Assembly: GCA_015059805.1 (NCBI GenBank)
Contig: SUZO01000017.1
Location: 1-52,421, forward strand
DNA: 52,421 bases
Direction of reading: 5' to 3'
Origin: Rikenellaceae bacterium
GTDB lineage: Bacteria; Bacteroidota; Bacteroidia; Bacteroidales; Rikenellaceae
The translations under genes were made by a program, and so were the position numbers. Numbering within the stretch: the stretch's first letter is position 1; each line of letters begins with the position of its first letter. Shown here piece by piece: positions 1 to 7,914 of this stretch. The notes under the pieces were generated by a model that saw only the letters and a program-made list of their open reading frames with translations, did not search any database and was not told where the DNA came from.

Positions 1-374
1 GAACCACCCATAATTGCGCAGTTTACAGCGATAAGCGGCAAGAAGATACCAAGCTGGTTATAGAGTGTAGGTGAGAACTTCTCAACAACCATCTCTACCA
101 GCTGCACGAATGCAGCAATAACGGCAATAAAGATGATAAATGAGAGGAACGACAAATCAACACCCTCAACAAGTGCATTTGGAGCAAGCACATACTGGTT
201 GATCAGGTAGTTGAGTGGCACGGTCATTGTCTGCACGAAAGTTACAGCAAGACCAAGACCAAGAGCTGTCTTTACACTCTTAGATACAGCGATATAGGAG
301 CACATTCCGAAGAAGAATGCGAACACCATGTTGTCGATAAAAATCGAGCTGATAAATAAATTCAAAGTCTCCAT
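1..374 (-). CDS. nqrE: Na+-translocating NADH:quinone reductase subunit E (partial)
   Basis: Subunit E of the membrane complex that oxidises NADH, reduces quinone and pumps Na+ out across the inner membrane. The start codon lies at 374 and about 124 codons are visible; the C-terminal part runs off the left edge (the family is usually about 200 residues). The visible protein is very hydrophobic, begins METLNLF and has several membrane segments, with the [24 protein letters not shown] start typical of NqrE. It lies 11 bases after the nqrD stop and is the last visible gene of nqrABCDE. By family convention nqrF should follow beyond the edge; that is inferred, not seen. The identification rests on sequence type plus operon order. 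Confidence 0.93.
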   Translation of the reverse strand, partial: METLNLFISSIFIDNMVFAFFFGMCSYIAVSKSVKTALGLGLAVTFVQTMTVPLNYLINQYVLAPNALVEGVDLSFLSFIIFIAVIAAFVQLVEMVVEKFSPTLYNQLGIFLPLIAVNCAIMGG

Positions 375-385
375 TGTCTATCCTC

Positions 386-1027
386 CTATTTTTCCTGTAA
401 ATCCTTATTAAATGAACGGTGTGCCCAGATAATGCAACCTACGATAATCAGTGCCATTGGTGGGAAGAGCATAAGACCGCAGTTTGAGTAGAAACCGCCC
501 TCATTGATGTACCAGCTCTCTGGAATAAGACGGAAACCAAAGAGAGTACCAGAGCCGAGAAGCTCACGGAAGAATGCGATAATCACCAAAATAGATGCAT
601 AACCAAGACCATTACCAATACCGTCAAGGAAAGAGTCCCAAGGCTTGTTCTGGAGAGCAAATGCCTCAACACGACCCATAACGATACAGTTTGTAATAAT
701 CAGACCCACATAGACAGAGAGCTGCTTTGAGACATCATATACGAATGCCTTAAGCACCTGGTCTACAAGGATTACCAACGCTGCGATAACCACAAGCTGA
801 ACGATAATACGGATACGTGAAGGTACGCCGTTACGCAGCAGGGACATCACAAGGTTAGAGAATGCTGTTACCACCATTACTGACAAGCCCATAACAATTG
901 CAGGCTTGAGCTGTACGGTAACCGCCAAAGCTGAACAGATTCCCAGAATCTGCACGATGACAGGGTTATTGCCAGAGAGTGGCGCTGTCAAATTTTTCAA
1001 ACTCTTACTTGCCATTGTTTTACTCAT
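386..1027 (-). CDS. nqrD: Na+-translocating NADH:quinone reductase subunit D
   Basis: Integral-membrane subunit D of Na+-NQR, 213 residues, the usual length. It has about six hydrophobic segments and the conserved stretches [10 protein letters not shown] near residue 30 and [12 protein letters not shown] near residue 113, where the Cys of NCIVMGR matches the cysteine that helps bind an iron centre between NqrD and NqrE in known structures. The start at 1027 overlaps the end of nqrC by 8 bases, which suggests translational coupling. Nothing is unusual about it. Confidence 0.95.
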   Translation of the reverse strand: MSKTMASKSLKNLTAPLSGNNPVIVQILGICSALAVTVQLKPAIVMGLSVMVVTAFSNLVMSLLRNGVPSRIRIIVQLVVIAALVILVDQVLKAFVYDVSKQLSVYVGLIITNCIVMGRVEAFALQNKPWDSFLDGIGNGLGYASILVIIAFFRELLGSGTLFGFRLIPESWYINEGGFYSNCGLMLFPPMALIIVGCIIWAHRSFNKDLQEK

Positions 1028-1751
1028 TTATAGTGTTAGACTCAGCCTCAGCAGGTGCTACTGCAGCAGCGCGAGCAGCATCAAAGTAAGGCTTGTAATA
1101 ATTCAGGCAGTCAGAAATCATTGCCGTTACACCATCAGAGGTCTTTGTACCACCTGTAATAGCATCTACCTCGTGTGAGTTACTCTTATCTGCGCCACCC
1201 TTCTTAAGAGTTACGCCGACAATAGTATCACCCTCATAGATGGTCTTACCTGGATACATTGCCTGGTGCTTTGGAGTTGTAATCTCTGCACCAAGACCCG
1301 GGGTCTCGCCTGAGTGGTCAAGAACGATACCCTTTACGGTATTCATATCTGTATCAAGAGCGATATAGCCCCAGATTGGACCCCAAAGACCTGCTCCATA
1401 GAGAGGTACTACAACGCCTGATGTAGCAACAAAGAGTGGGAAGCGGTTAGCTGCAAAGCTACCCTTAAGGTCGTTAAGAGCATCAAAAACCTCTTTTACA
1501 TCCTCTGAAACTACTGCGCCAGTCTGATCAAGGATAACTGCCTTTGTAATTACGCTATCGTAAGCTACTGTTGCAGGGTCCTCGCCCAGAGCCTTTACAA
1601 TCTGTGTCTTCTTCTCGTTAAGCATATTCTCCTGCTGGCGTGGTGCAAGACCAAGAGCTGCAACAGCAAGCAGAACGGCAACGATAACCACCATTACTAC
1701 CGAATAGATAATAATATAGGTATTACTGTTTGTATTGATTTTCATAGCCAC
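1020..1751 (-). CDS. nqrC: Na+-translocating NADH:quinone reductase subunit C (covalent FMN)
   Basis: Subunit C, 243 residues: one N-terminal membrane anchor (about residues 10-35), then a periplasmic FMN-binding domain. FMN is attached through phosphoester to a Thr in a D-x-x-(S/T)-G-A-T-like motif; here the motif reads DAITGGT, with the modified Thr at about residue 202. The stretch [11 protein letters not shown] near residue 147 is also typical of the domain. The C-terminal tail is Ala/Glu-rich. The gene sits 5 bases after nqrB and overlaps nqrD. The flavin transferase ApbE needed for the modification is not in the window. Confidence 0.95.
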   Translation of the reverse strand: MAMKINTNSNTYIIIYSVVMVVIVAVLLAVAALGLAPRQQENMLNEKKTQIVKALGEDPATVAYDSVITKAVILDQTGAVVSEDVKEVFDALNDLKGSFAANRFPLFVATSGVVVPLYGAGLWGPIWGYIALDTDMNTVKGIVLDHSGETPGLGAEITTPKHQAMYPGKTIYEGDTIVGVTLKKGGADKSNSHEVDAITGGTKTSDGVTAMISDCLNYYKPYFDAARAAAVAPAEAESNTINE

Positions 1752-1756
1752 TCCTC

Positions 1757-2887
1757 CTACTTTACAGATTTAACACGATTTGCACGACGACGAATGTTTG
1801 CCTCAACTACGCAGTAGTCTACAAGTGGAGCAAGGGCATTCATAAACAGGATTGAGAGCATCATACCCTCTGGATATGCAGGGTTTACCTGACGGATGAG
1901 GATTGCAATAGCGCCTGTCATAAAACCTACAATGTACTTACCAGTAGAGGTCTGTGCAGAGGTTACAGGGTCAGTAGCCATAAAGACAGCACCGAAAGCA
2001 AAACCACCAACAAGAAGGTGATAGTATGCTGGATAGTCAAAACAGCCAAGTGCGCTGAACAAGTAAGCTGTAGCAGCACCACCGACAAATACTGAAACCA
2101 TAGTCTTCCAAGATGCGATACCTGTGAAGAGCAGAATTGCTGCACCGATAAGGATTGCAAGTGTAGAGGTCTCACCAAATGAACCTGGGATAAAGCCGAG
2201 GAATGCATCAAGTGCGCTCCACTTCATTGTACCAGTAGTTGCGAGCTGCTCAAGAGCAGTAGCACCAGTTACACCATCAACCTGCGCACCCATCATTGTC
2301 CAGTCAGAGTACCAAACCTTCTCACCTGACATCTGTGGTGTGTAAGCAAAGAATACGAATGCACGAGCAAGAACTGCAGGGTTAAATACATTCATACCAG
2401 TACCACCGAATACCTCCTTACCGAAGATAACAGCAAATGCAGTACCAAGAGCAACCATCCAAAGTGGAGTGCTTACAGGCATTACAAGTGGAATAAGCAG
2501 ACCAGAAACAAGGAAACCCTCGTTAATAGCGTGACCACGAAGCTGTGCTGCTGTGAACTCGATACCCAGACCAACGATATAAGTGGTAGCAATCATCGGC
2601 AGGATACGAACAAGACCGTAGAAGAATGCTGTCCAGCCCTCAAGACCTACCTGAATACCAGTATTGTAGCAACCGAAGAGCAGTGCTGGGATAAGAGCGA
2701 TGACAACCATAATCATAGTACGCTTCATATCGTTACAGTCACGAACATGCGCACCATGCTGGGTAGTCTTGTTAGGAACAAAAAGGAAAGTCTCAAATCC
2801 ATCAAAAGTGGACTCAAGGAAAGCTAACTTACCCCCCTTGGAGAAAGTAGGCTTGAGTTTATCAACAATAGAACGAAGTGCCTTCAT
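1757..2887 (-). CDS. nqrB: Na+-translocating NADH:quinone reductase subunit B (covalent FMN)
   Basis: Subunit B, 376 residues, the large polytopic membrane subunit on the ion path. The covalent-FMN motif reads DGVTGATAL with the acceptor Thr at about residue 210. Other conserved stretches are HAINEGFLVSG near residue 119, KEVFGGTGMNVFNPA near 157 and ATDPVTSAQT near 304. Its start codon shares one base with the nqrA stop (TAATG), so translation is probably coupled. Length and motifs are normal for the family. Confidence 0.96.
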   Translation of the reverse strand: MKALRSIVDKLKPTFSKGGKLAFLESTFDGFETFLFVPNKTTQHGAHVRDCNDMKRTMIMVVIALIPALLFGCYNTGIQVGLEGWTAFFYGLVRILPMIATTYIVGLGIEFTAAQLRGHAINEGFLVSGLLIPLVMPVSTPLWMVALGTAFAVIFGKEVFGGTGMNVFNPAVLARAFVFFAYTPQMSGEKVWYSDWTMMGAQVDGVTGATALEQLATTGTMKWSALDAFLGFIPGSFGETSTLAILIGAAILLFTGIASWKTMVSVFVGGAATAYLFSALGCFDYPAYYHLLVGGFAFGAVFMATDPVTSAQTSTGKYIVGFMTGAIAILIRQVNPAYPEGMMLSILFMNALAPLVDYCVVEANIRRRANRVKSVK

Positions 2888-4230
2888 TACTCACCCTCCT
2901 TAATCATTAAGTTAATACCATTGCGGATAATCTGCTGCATCTCAGTCTTTGAAGGGTCAACGAACTCGCACAGAGCGAAGTCCTCCTCAACAACCTCATA
3001 GATACCCAGAGCCTCCATCTTATCCAAGTCGCCAGCAAGGATAGCCTTGAGCAGGTGCATTGGATATATATCCATAGGCAGATACTTCTCATAAAGACCT
3101 GTAACAACAAAAGCACGCTCCTCACCATTAAGGTTGGTATCAAGATTGTACTTACGGTTAGGGAACAGCCAAGAGAAGTATGCGCGAGATACAGAGAACT
3201 TGCTAAAGCGAGGCATTGCCCAACCCAGAAGCTCATAGTGATCGCCCTCAGGGATTACTGTAATCTGATTTGCGTAGTAGCCCAGGTAGCCCTCTGCGCC
3301 AACATTGCGACCAGTAAGAACGTTACCAGAGATGTAACGAGCATTGGCACCAGCTGCAACCTGACCCTTAAGAATTGAGTCGAGTTTCGCACCAGCAACA
3401 ACCTTAACATAAGCAGGAGAGATAACCTCAGCGCCTGTAACTGCGATAGTGCGGGTCATATCAACCTTACCAGTAAGGAAGAGGCGACCGATAATAGCCA
3501 CATCTGCATAGCCTACAGTCCACACCTTCTCACCCTTGTTGATTGGGTCAATGTGGTGAATCTGTACGCCCACATTACCTGCAGGGTGCTTACCCTGGAA
3601 GGCGTGCAGCTCAACACCTGCAAATGATGGCGCTGCATCCTTAGCGTTGTAGCTCAAGTGTACCTTACCCTCGGTAAGGCGAGCGAGCACCTCAAAGCCC
3701 TTCTGCAGAGCCTGCTTGTCTTCGGCAAGAGTGTAGCCGTAATCTGGAGCAAGCGGCGCAGAATCAAACGCAGATACAAAAATCGACTTAGGCATATCGG
3801 CTGGATTTGCGATAATGCCATACGGACGCTGAACGAGCAGTGTCCAAAGACCCGACTTAAGCAAAAGTTCTACAATCTGGTCACGGGTAGCAGACTTGAC
3901 ATCAAGGGTCTCAAACTCCTCGTACGCAATGGTAGAGTCGGCAGTAATCTCAACAGCGAGGATACGACGCTTCTCACCACGAACCACAGCAGCAACAGTA
4001 CCGCTAACTGGTGAAGTGAAAACAACCGACGCGTTATTCTTGTTGAAGAACAACGGTGTACCCGCCTTAACTGCATCGCCAACCTTAACCAGCATCTTAG
4101 GAACGATACCCTCAAAGTCCAGCGGCGACACTGCATAAGTAGAAGCCAAACCTACAGCGGTAGTCTTCTTCTCTGCAGCACCCTGCAACTTGATATCCAA
4201 ACCTTTGCACAGCTTAATAGTTTTTGACAT
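2887..4230 (-). CDS. nqrA: Na+-translocating NADH:quinone reductase subunit A
   Basis: Subunit A, 447 residues, the soluble cytoplasmic-side subunit that packs against NqrB. The N-terminal third holds a barrel-sandwich (biotinyl-like) region with KVGDAVKAGTPLF and SPVSGTVAAVVRGEKRR at about residues 51-88. The first gene of the operon, it starts at 4230 after a leader of about 60 bases and is read away from the divergent tatD. The start MSKTIKL is chosen because homologues begin the same way just before the RKGLDI/CKGLDI motif. Confidence 0.95.
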   Translation of the reverse strand: MSKTIKLCKGLDIKLQGAAEKKTTAVGLASTYAVSPLDFEGIVPKMLVKVGDAVKAGTPLFFNKNNASVVFTSPVSGTVAAVVRGEKRRILAVEITADSTIAYEEFETLDVKSATRDQIVELLLKSGLWTLLVQRPYGIIANPADMPKSIFVSAFDSAPLAPDYGYTLAEDKQALQKGFEVLARLTEGKVHLSYNAKDAAPSFAGVELHAFQGKHPAGNVGVQIHHIDPINKGEKVWTVGYADVAIIGRLFLTGKVDMTRTIAVTGAEVISPAYVKVVAGAKLDSILKGQVAAGANARYISGNVLTGRNVGAEGYLGYYANQITVIPEGDHYELLGWAMPRFSKFSVSRAYFSWLFPNRKYNLDTNLNGEERAFVVTGLYEKYLPMDIYPMHLLKAILAGDLDKMEALGIYEVVEEDFALCEFVDPSKTEMQQIIRNGINLMIKEGE

Positions 4231-4292
4231 TGTTAAAACTGTTTTTAATGTTTGATGTTTATTATATGTGATTAAATAGACATTTTCGCCCG

Positions 4293-4324
4293 CGAAGATA
4301 CTACTTTTTTTTCACTTAAACGAA
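4293..4324 (-). promoter_or_regulatory. possible nqr operon promoter
   Basis: Read on the minus strand: TTCG (4324-4321), 20 bases, then TATCTTCG (4300-4293). Spacing fits the Bacteroidota consensus TTTG-N20-TAnnTTTG, but each box has one T-to-C change. It would give an nqrA leader of about 60 bases. Weak match; no better candidate was seen in the 126-base gap. Confidence 0.4.
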
Positions 4325-4344
4325 GTTTATCGCACTTTTTTTGC

Positions 4345-4352
4345 TATTTTTG
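4345..4352 (+). promoter_or_regulatory. -7 box directly before tatD (possible leaderless start)
   Basis: TATTTTTG at 4345-4352 matches TAnnTTTG exactly and ends only four bases before the tatD ATG at 4357. With normal spacing transcription would begin at or next to the start codon. No good -33 TTTG is visible about 20 bases upstream. Confidence 0.5.
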
Positions 4353-4356
4353 CCAT

Positions 4357-4938
4357 ATGAAAGTTAATATTCACACACATAGTCCCAAAGAGGATGAGCT
4401 AACTCTCTCAACCATAGGCATCCACCCCTACGATGCAGAGATTGCCACCACTGACACTGTGCTATCCATTGAACGCAGTGCGCTGGGTGTTGATGCCATT
4501 GGCGAAATAGGTCTTGACTACAGCTGCAAGGTAGACAGAGAGAGCCAAGAGCTAATCTTCAAGGCGCAGTTAGAGGTTGCCCAGCAATATAGCAAAGGTG
4601 TGGTGCTGCACTGTGTCAAGGCATTTGAGCCGACGATGAAGATATTAGAGAAGTATCGTCTAAAGTTTGTTATCTTTCACGGCTTTATAGGCTCAAAAGA
4701 GCAAGCTCTATCTGCCACAAGTCGCGGCTATTACCTCTCCTTTGGTGAGCGGACATTTCGTTCCCCTAAGAGCATAGACGCCATGAGAGCAACGCCCATA
4801 GATAGGCTATTTTTAGAGACCGACGAGAGCCACCTAAGCATTGACGACATCTATCGCAAAGCATCGGCGCTCTTAGCTGTACCAGAGAATCTCTTAGAGT
4901 ATATTACGAACCAAAATTTTAGACATATATGTGGTTAG
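4357..4938 (+). CDS. TatD family metal-dependent hydrolase
   Basis: A TatD-like hydrolase with a TIM-barrel fold, 193 residues, shorter than E. coli TatD (about 260) but like the short form common in Bacteroidota. Family members are metal-dependent nucleases or deacylases; the real substrate is unknown. Visible metal ligands are the N-terminal HTH pair (His6, His8), Glu50 in GEIGLDY, His85 in VVLHC, His108 in VIFHG and Asp156 in ETDES, so the site looks complete. The start is chosen because the HxH motif must lie near the N terminus. It is the first gene of a three-gene run and overlaps tcdA by 10 bases. Confidence 0.88.
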   Translation: MKVNIHTHSPKEDELTLSTIGIHPYDAEIATTDTVLSIERSALGVDAIGEIGLDYSCKVDRESQELIFKAQLEVAQQYSKGVVLHCVKAFEPTMKILEKYRLKFVIFHGFIGSKEQALSATSRGYYLSFGERTFRSPKSIDAMRATPIDRLFLETDESHLSIDDIYRKASALLAVPENLLEYITNQNFRHICG

Positions 4939-5648
4939 AGCGTAGCGAGCTACTACTTGGCAAAGATGGTCTTGAGCGACTAAAGAGAGCAAACGTGCTT
5001 GTTGTTGGCGTGGGTGGCGTAGGTGCATACGCTGCCGAGATGTTAGTTCGCGCAGGAGTAGGCAGAATGACCATAGCCGACAGCGACACAGTCAGCCTAA
5101 GCAATATAAACCGACAGCTCATCGCACTGCACTCAACAGTGGGCAGACAAAAGACCGAGGTGCTTGCCGAGCGACTGAAAGATATAAATCCAGAGCTTGA
5201 ACTGTGTGTCGTTCCAGAGTATATCAAGGATGAGAAGACCGACGAGATATTAGACAGTCAACACTTTGACTACATCGTTGATGCGATAGATACCCTATCG
5301 CCAAAGTTGGCACTTATCAAGGGGGCTCTTGACCGCAATATTCCTCTTGTAAGTTCTATGGGAGCAGGTGCTAAACTTGACCCTACACAGATGGAGATTT
5401 GCGACATTTCAAAGACTCACCACTGCCCTCTTGCGCACATGCTCCGCAAGCGACTACACAAGATGGGCATACGTCGCGGCTTCAAAGCTGTATTCTCTGC
5501 CGAGCCACCAGTTGAAGGGGCGATGATACTATGCGAGGAGCAGAACAAGAAGTCAAATGTCGGCACAATATCGTACCTACCTGCACTATTCGGCATCGGG
5601 TGCGCATCTGCTGTTATTAGGGATTTAACAAGCAATAAAAACGAATAA
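4929..5648 (+). CDS. tcdA: tRNA threonylcarbamoyladenosine dehydratase (ThiF/E1-like)
   Basis: An E1-like enzyme of the TcdA/CsdL branch, which uses ATP to dehydrate t6A at tRNA position 37 into its cyclic form. The 239 residues carry the nucleotide motif GVGGVG at 27-32, ADSD near 49, NINRQ near 55 and a conserved second half with the SMGAGAKLDP stretch. Family identity (ThiF/MoeB fold) is certain. The TcdA assignment rests on length, on the LIALHSTVG region and on the absence of a zinc-binding CxxC pair as in MoeB. It overlaps tatD by 10 bases and is followed after two bases by the dehydrogenase gene. Confidence 0.9.
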   Translation: MWLERSELLLGKDGLERLKRANVLVVGVGGVGAYAAEMLVRAGVGRMTIADSDTVSLSNINRQLIALHSTVGRQKTEVLAERLKDINPELELCVVPEYIKDEKTDEILDSQHFDYIVDAIDTLSPKLALIKGALDRNIPLVSSMGAGAKLDPTQMEICDISKTHHCPLAHMLRKRLHKMGIRRGFKAVFSAEPPVEGAMILCEEQNKKSNVGTISYLPALFGIGCASAVIRDLTSNKNE

Positions 5649-5650
5649 AT

Positions 5651-6589
5651 ATGGCAAAGATTGTATTTTTAGACGAGTATTCACTTGGTGGTTACGACCT
5701 GAGTGCTATTAAATCTTTAGGCGAGTACACGGGCTACGACCGCACTACAGCCTATCAGACCTTAGAGCGCTGCAAAGGAGCGACTGTTGTAATTACCAAC
5801 AAGGTCTACATCTCGCGCGAAACAATGCAGCAGTTGCCAGACCTAAAGATGATTGCCATAGCTGCTACAGGCATGAACAATGTAGACCTTGAGGCGGCTG
5901 CAGAGCTTGGTATCGTGGTTAAGAACGTTTCTGGATACTCCACCTACTCTGTTGCTGAAGCCACCTTAGGGGCAGCATTATCGCTACTTCGCAACTCTTC
6001 ATACTACGACAACTACTTTAAGAGTGGTTCGTATGCAGCAACAGACGATATCTTCCACTTTGGTCGTCCAATATCGCTATTAAGGGGTAAAAATTGGGGT
6101 ATTATAGGTCTTGGTGCAATCGGTCATCAGGTGGCTCATCTTGCCGACGCTTTTGGTTGCAATATTGCATATTCATCCACTTCTGGAGTTGCTCGCGAGG
6201 AGCGTTATCCACATAAAGAGCTGAACGAACTGCTACAGTGGGCGGATGTGATTTCAGTTCACTCGCCACTCAATGCAAAGACCGCGGGTCTTATTGGTAA
6301 AGATGAACTTGCACAGATGAAATCAACAGCGATAATTATCAACGTTGCGCGAGGAGGCATTATTGACGAGGCAGCTCTTGCCGATGCGCTAAATAGTCAC
6401 ATTATAGCAGGTGCGGCATTGGATGTATTCTCAAGCGAGCCACTACATAGCTCACCGCTCTACAGCCTAAACGACCCATACACTCTACTCGCCTCACCAC
6501 ACACAGCATGGGCAGCAGATGATGCTGTAAAACTACTTATTGATGGCATAGCGACAAATATTAAAAACTTTTTGCTATCTTTGCGCTAA
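5651..6589 (+). CDS. D-2-hydroxyacid dehydrogenase (NAD-dependent)
   Basis: A D-isomer-specific 2-hydroxyacid dehydrogenase, 312 residues, likely reducing a 2-keto acid with NADH in the cytoplasm. The Rossmann motif GLGAIG is at 153-158. The catalytic set is complete: Arg234 in NVARGG, Glu263 in SSEP and His284 in SPHTAW. Glycerate or hydroxypyruvate reductase (HprA-like) is a reasonable guess from overall sequence, but phosphoglycerate and lactate dehydrogenases share these motifs, so the substrate is left open. It starts two bases after tcdA, and its 3' end carries the lysA promoter. Confidence 0.9.
   Translation: MAKIVFLDEYSLGGYDLSAIKSLGEYTGYDRTTAYQTLERCKGATVVITNKVYISRETMQQLPDLKMIAIAATGMNNVDLEAAAELGIVVKNVSGYSTYSVAEATLGAALSLLRNSSYYDNYFKSGSYAATDDIFHFGRPISLLRGKNWGIIGLGAIGHQVAHLADAFGCNIAYSSTSGVAREERYPHKELNELLQWADVISVHSPLNAKTAGLIGKDELAQMKSTAIIINVARGGIIDEAALADALNSHIIAGAALDVFSSEPLHSSPLYSLNDPYTLLASPHTAWAADDAVKLLIDGIATNIKNFLLSLR
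6576..6583 (+). promoter_or_regulatory. lysA promoter -7 box
   Basis: TATCTTTG at 6576-6583, an exact TAnnTTTG match, lies inside the last codons of the dehydrogenase gene, 33 bases before the lysA ATG. No clear TTTG is found 19-21 bases upstream. Confidence 0.55.
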
Positions 6590-6616
6590 TATTTTTAACA
6601 CAAAATTAGTTAGTTT

Positions 6617-7774
6617 ATGCTGAGCAGACAGGTTGCCGACAAGTTGGCAAAGTACGAAACCCCATTCTATCTCTATGACATTGAGTTGCTAAGCCAGACC
6701 CTTGAGAGTCTTATGAGCATAGCAAACAAATATAACTACAAGATTCACTACGCCATAAAGGCTAACTACGATGCGCGTCTGTTGCAGATTATTCGCAAGT
6801 ATGGCGTGGGTATAGATTGCGCAAGTGGAAACGAGGTGCGTTGCGCTATTGAGGCGGGGTTTGACCCTAAGACTATTGTCTACGCCGGTGTTGGTAAGCG
6901 CGACAAGGAGATTCGCTACGCTATTGAGCAGAATATCCTTGCCATAAACTGCGAGTCTATTGAGGAGATAGACCTTGTAAATGAGCTTGCTGCTGAGGCT
7001 GGCAAGGTGGTAAATATCGCTCTACGTGTAAATCCTGACATTGACCCAAAGACTAACCACTGCATTGACACTGGTCAGGCTGATAGTAAGTTTGGAATAT
7101 CATACGAGGAGATTCTCTCAAGTGTGGAGCATATTCGCTCGCTTAAAAATATTGTCGTTATCGGTATGCACATCCACATCGGCTCTCAGATTCGTGAGCT
7201 ACATGTCTTTGAGAATATGTGCAACAAGGTCAATGTAATTGTTGAGAATCTGACCAAGCTCGGCTTTGAGATTGAGTTTGTAGATGTTGGTGGCGGATTG
7301 GGTGTAAATTACGACATGCCTGAGAATGAGCCAATTCCAAACTTTGCCTCTGTATTTGCTATTATCAAGCAGCACCTAAAGGTTGGCAATCGTGAGGTTC
7401 ACTTTGAGTTTGGTCGCTCTATTATTGCGCAGTGTGGAGAGCTGATTACCAAGGTGTTGTACAATAAGACTACCGCTACAGGTCGCCGTCTTGTGATTGT
7501 AGATGGTAGTATGACCGAGCTTATACGCCCGGCTCTTTACGGTTCATATCACAATATTGAAAATATCACTTCAGAGGCTGAGCAGCGACTTAAGTACACA
7601 ATTGTAGGCACAGCGTGTGAGTCTACAGATGTCTTTGACGAGAATGTCTCTCTACCACTGACTAAACGAGGTGATTTGCTTACAATCAAGTCGGCAGGTG
7701 CGTACGGAATGTCTATGGCATCAAGGTACAACCAGCATGACCTGCCAGGTGCTGTGTATAGCGACGAGTTGTAG
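6617..7774 (+). CDS. lysA: Diaminopimelate decarboxylase
   Basis: A PLP enzyme that decarboxylates meso-diaminopimelate to L-lysine, the last step of lysine synthesis; 385 residues. Fold-type III hallmarks: Lys48 in HYAIKAN is the PLP lysine, HIHIGSQ near 189, GGGLGVNYD near 227, and the substrate/PLP motif CESTDVFDE near 335 (usual form CESGDxF; here Thr replaces Gly). The C terminus has the expected AYGMSMASRYN. It has its own promoter and terminator and so appears to be a single-gene unit. Confidence 0.95.
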   Translation: MLSRQVADKLAKYETPFYLYDIELLSQTLESLMSIANKYNYKIHYAIKANYDARLLQIIRKYGVGIDCASGNEVRCAIEAGFDPKTIVYAGVGKRDKEIRYAIEQNILAINCESIEEIDLVNELAAEAGKVVNIALRVNPDIDPKTNHCIDTGQADSKFGISYEEILSSVEHIRSLKNIVVIGMHIHIGSQIRELHVFENMCNKVNVIVENLTKLGFEIEFVDVGGGLGVNYDMPENEPIPNFASVFAIIKQHLKVGNREVHFEFGRSIIAQCGELITKVLYNKTTATGRRLVIVDGSMTELIRPALYGSYHNIENITSEAEQRLKYTIVGTACESTDVFDENVSLPLTKRGDLLTIKSAGAYGMSMASRYNQHDLPGAVYSDEL

Positions 7775-7829
7775 GGATTTTCTCCGATTTTGAGGTATTT
7801 TTTACCGAATAACACATAAAATCAATATA

Positions 7830-7873
7830 AAAAAACAGATTTTTAATACAAAAGTATTGAAATTCTGTTTTTT
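7830..7873 (+). terminator. lysA terminator, long AT-rich hairpin
   Basis: Arms 7830-7849 and 7854-7873 pair over 20 positions with one G-T wobble and one mismatch around the loop AAAA. The right arm ends in six T. Located 55 bases after the lysA stop. The arm pairs A6 with T6, so it could also act on the other strand, but no minus-strand gene ends here. Confidence 0.8.
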
Positions 7874-7886
7874 GTTTATATCTTTA
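7856..7886 (+). promoter_or_regulatory. promoter of the subtilase-like operon
   Basis: ATTG (7856-7859), 19 bases, TATCTTTA (7879-7886): each box is one base off the Bacteroidota consensus, with good spacing. The predicted start is about 25 bases before the ATG at 7915. The -33 box lies inside the right arm of the lysA terminator hairpin. Confidence 0.5.
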
Positions 7887-7914
7887 TGGTGGAAAAACTA
7901 ATATACATTAAGAT

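Noticed and set aside
4231..4356. Riboswitch in the nqrA-tatD gap
   Set aside because: Only 126 bases, AT-rich, with no conserved stem pattern that I recognise.
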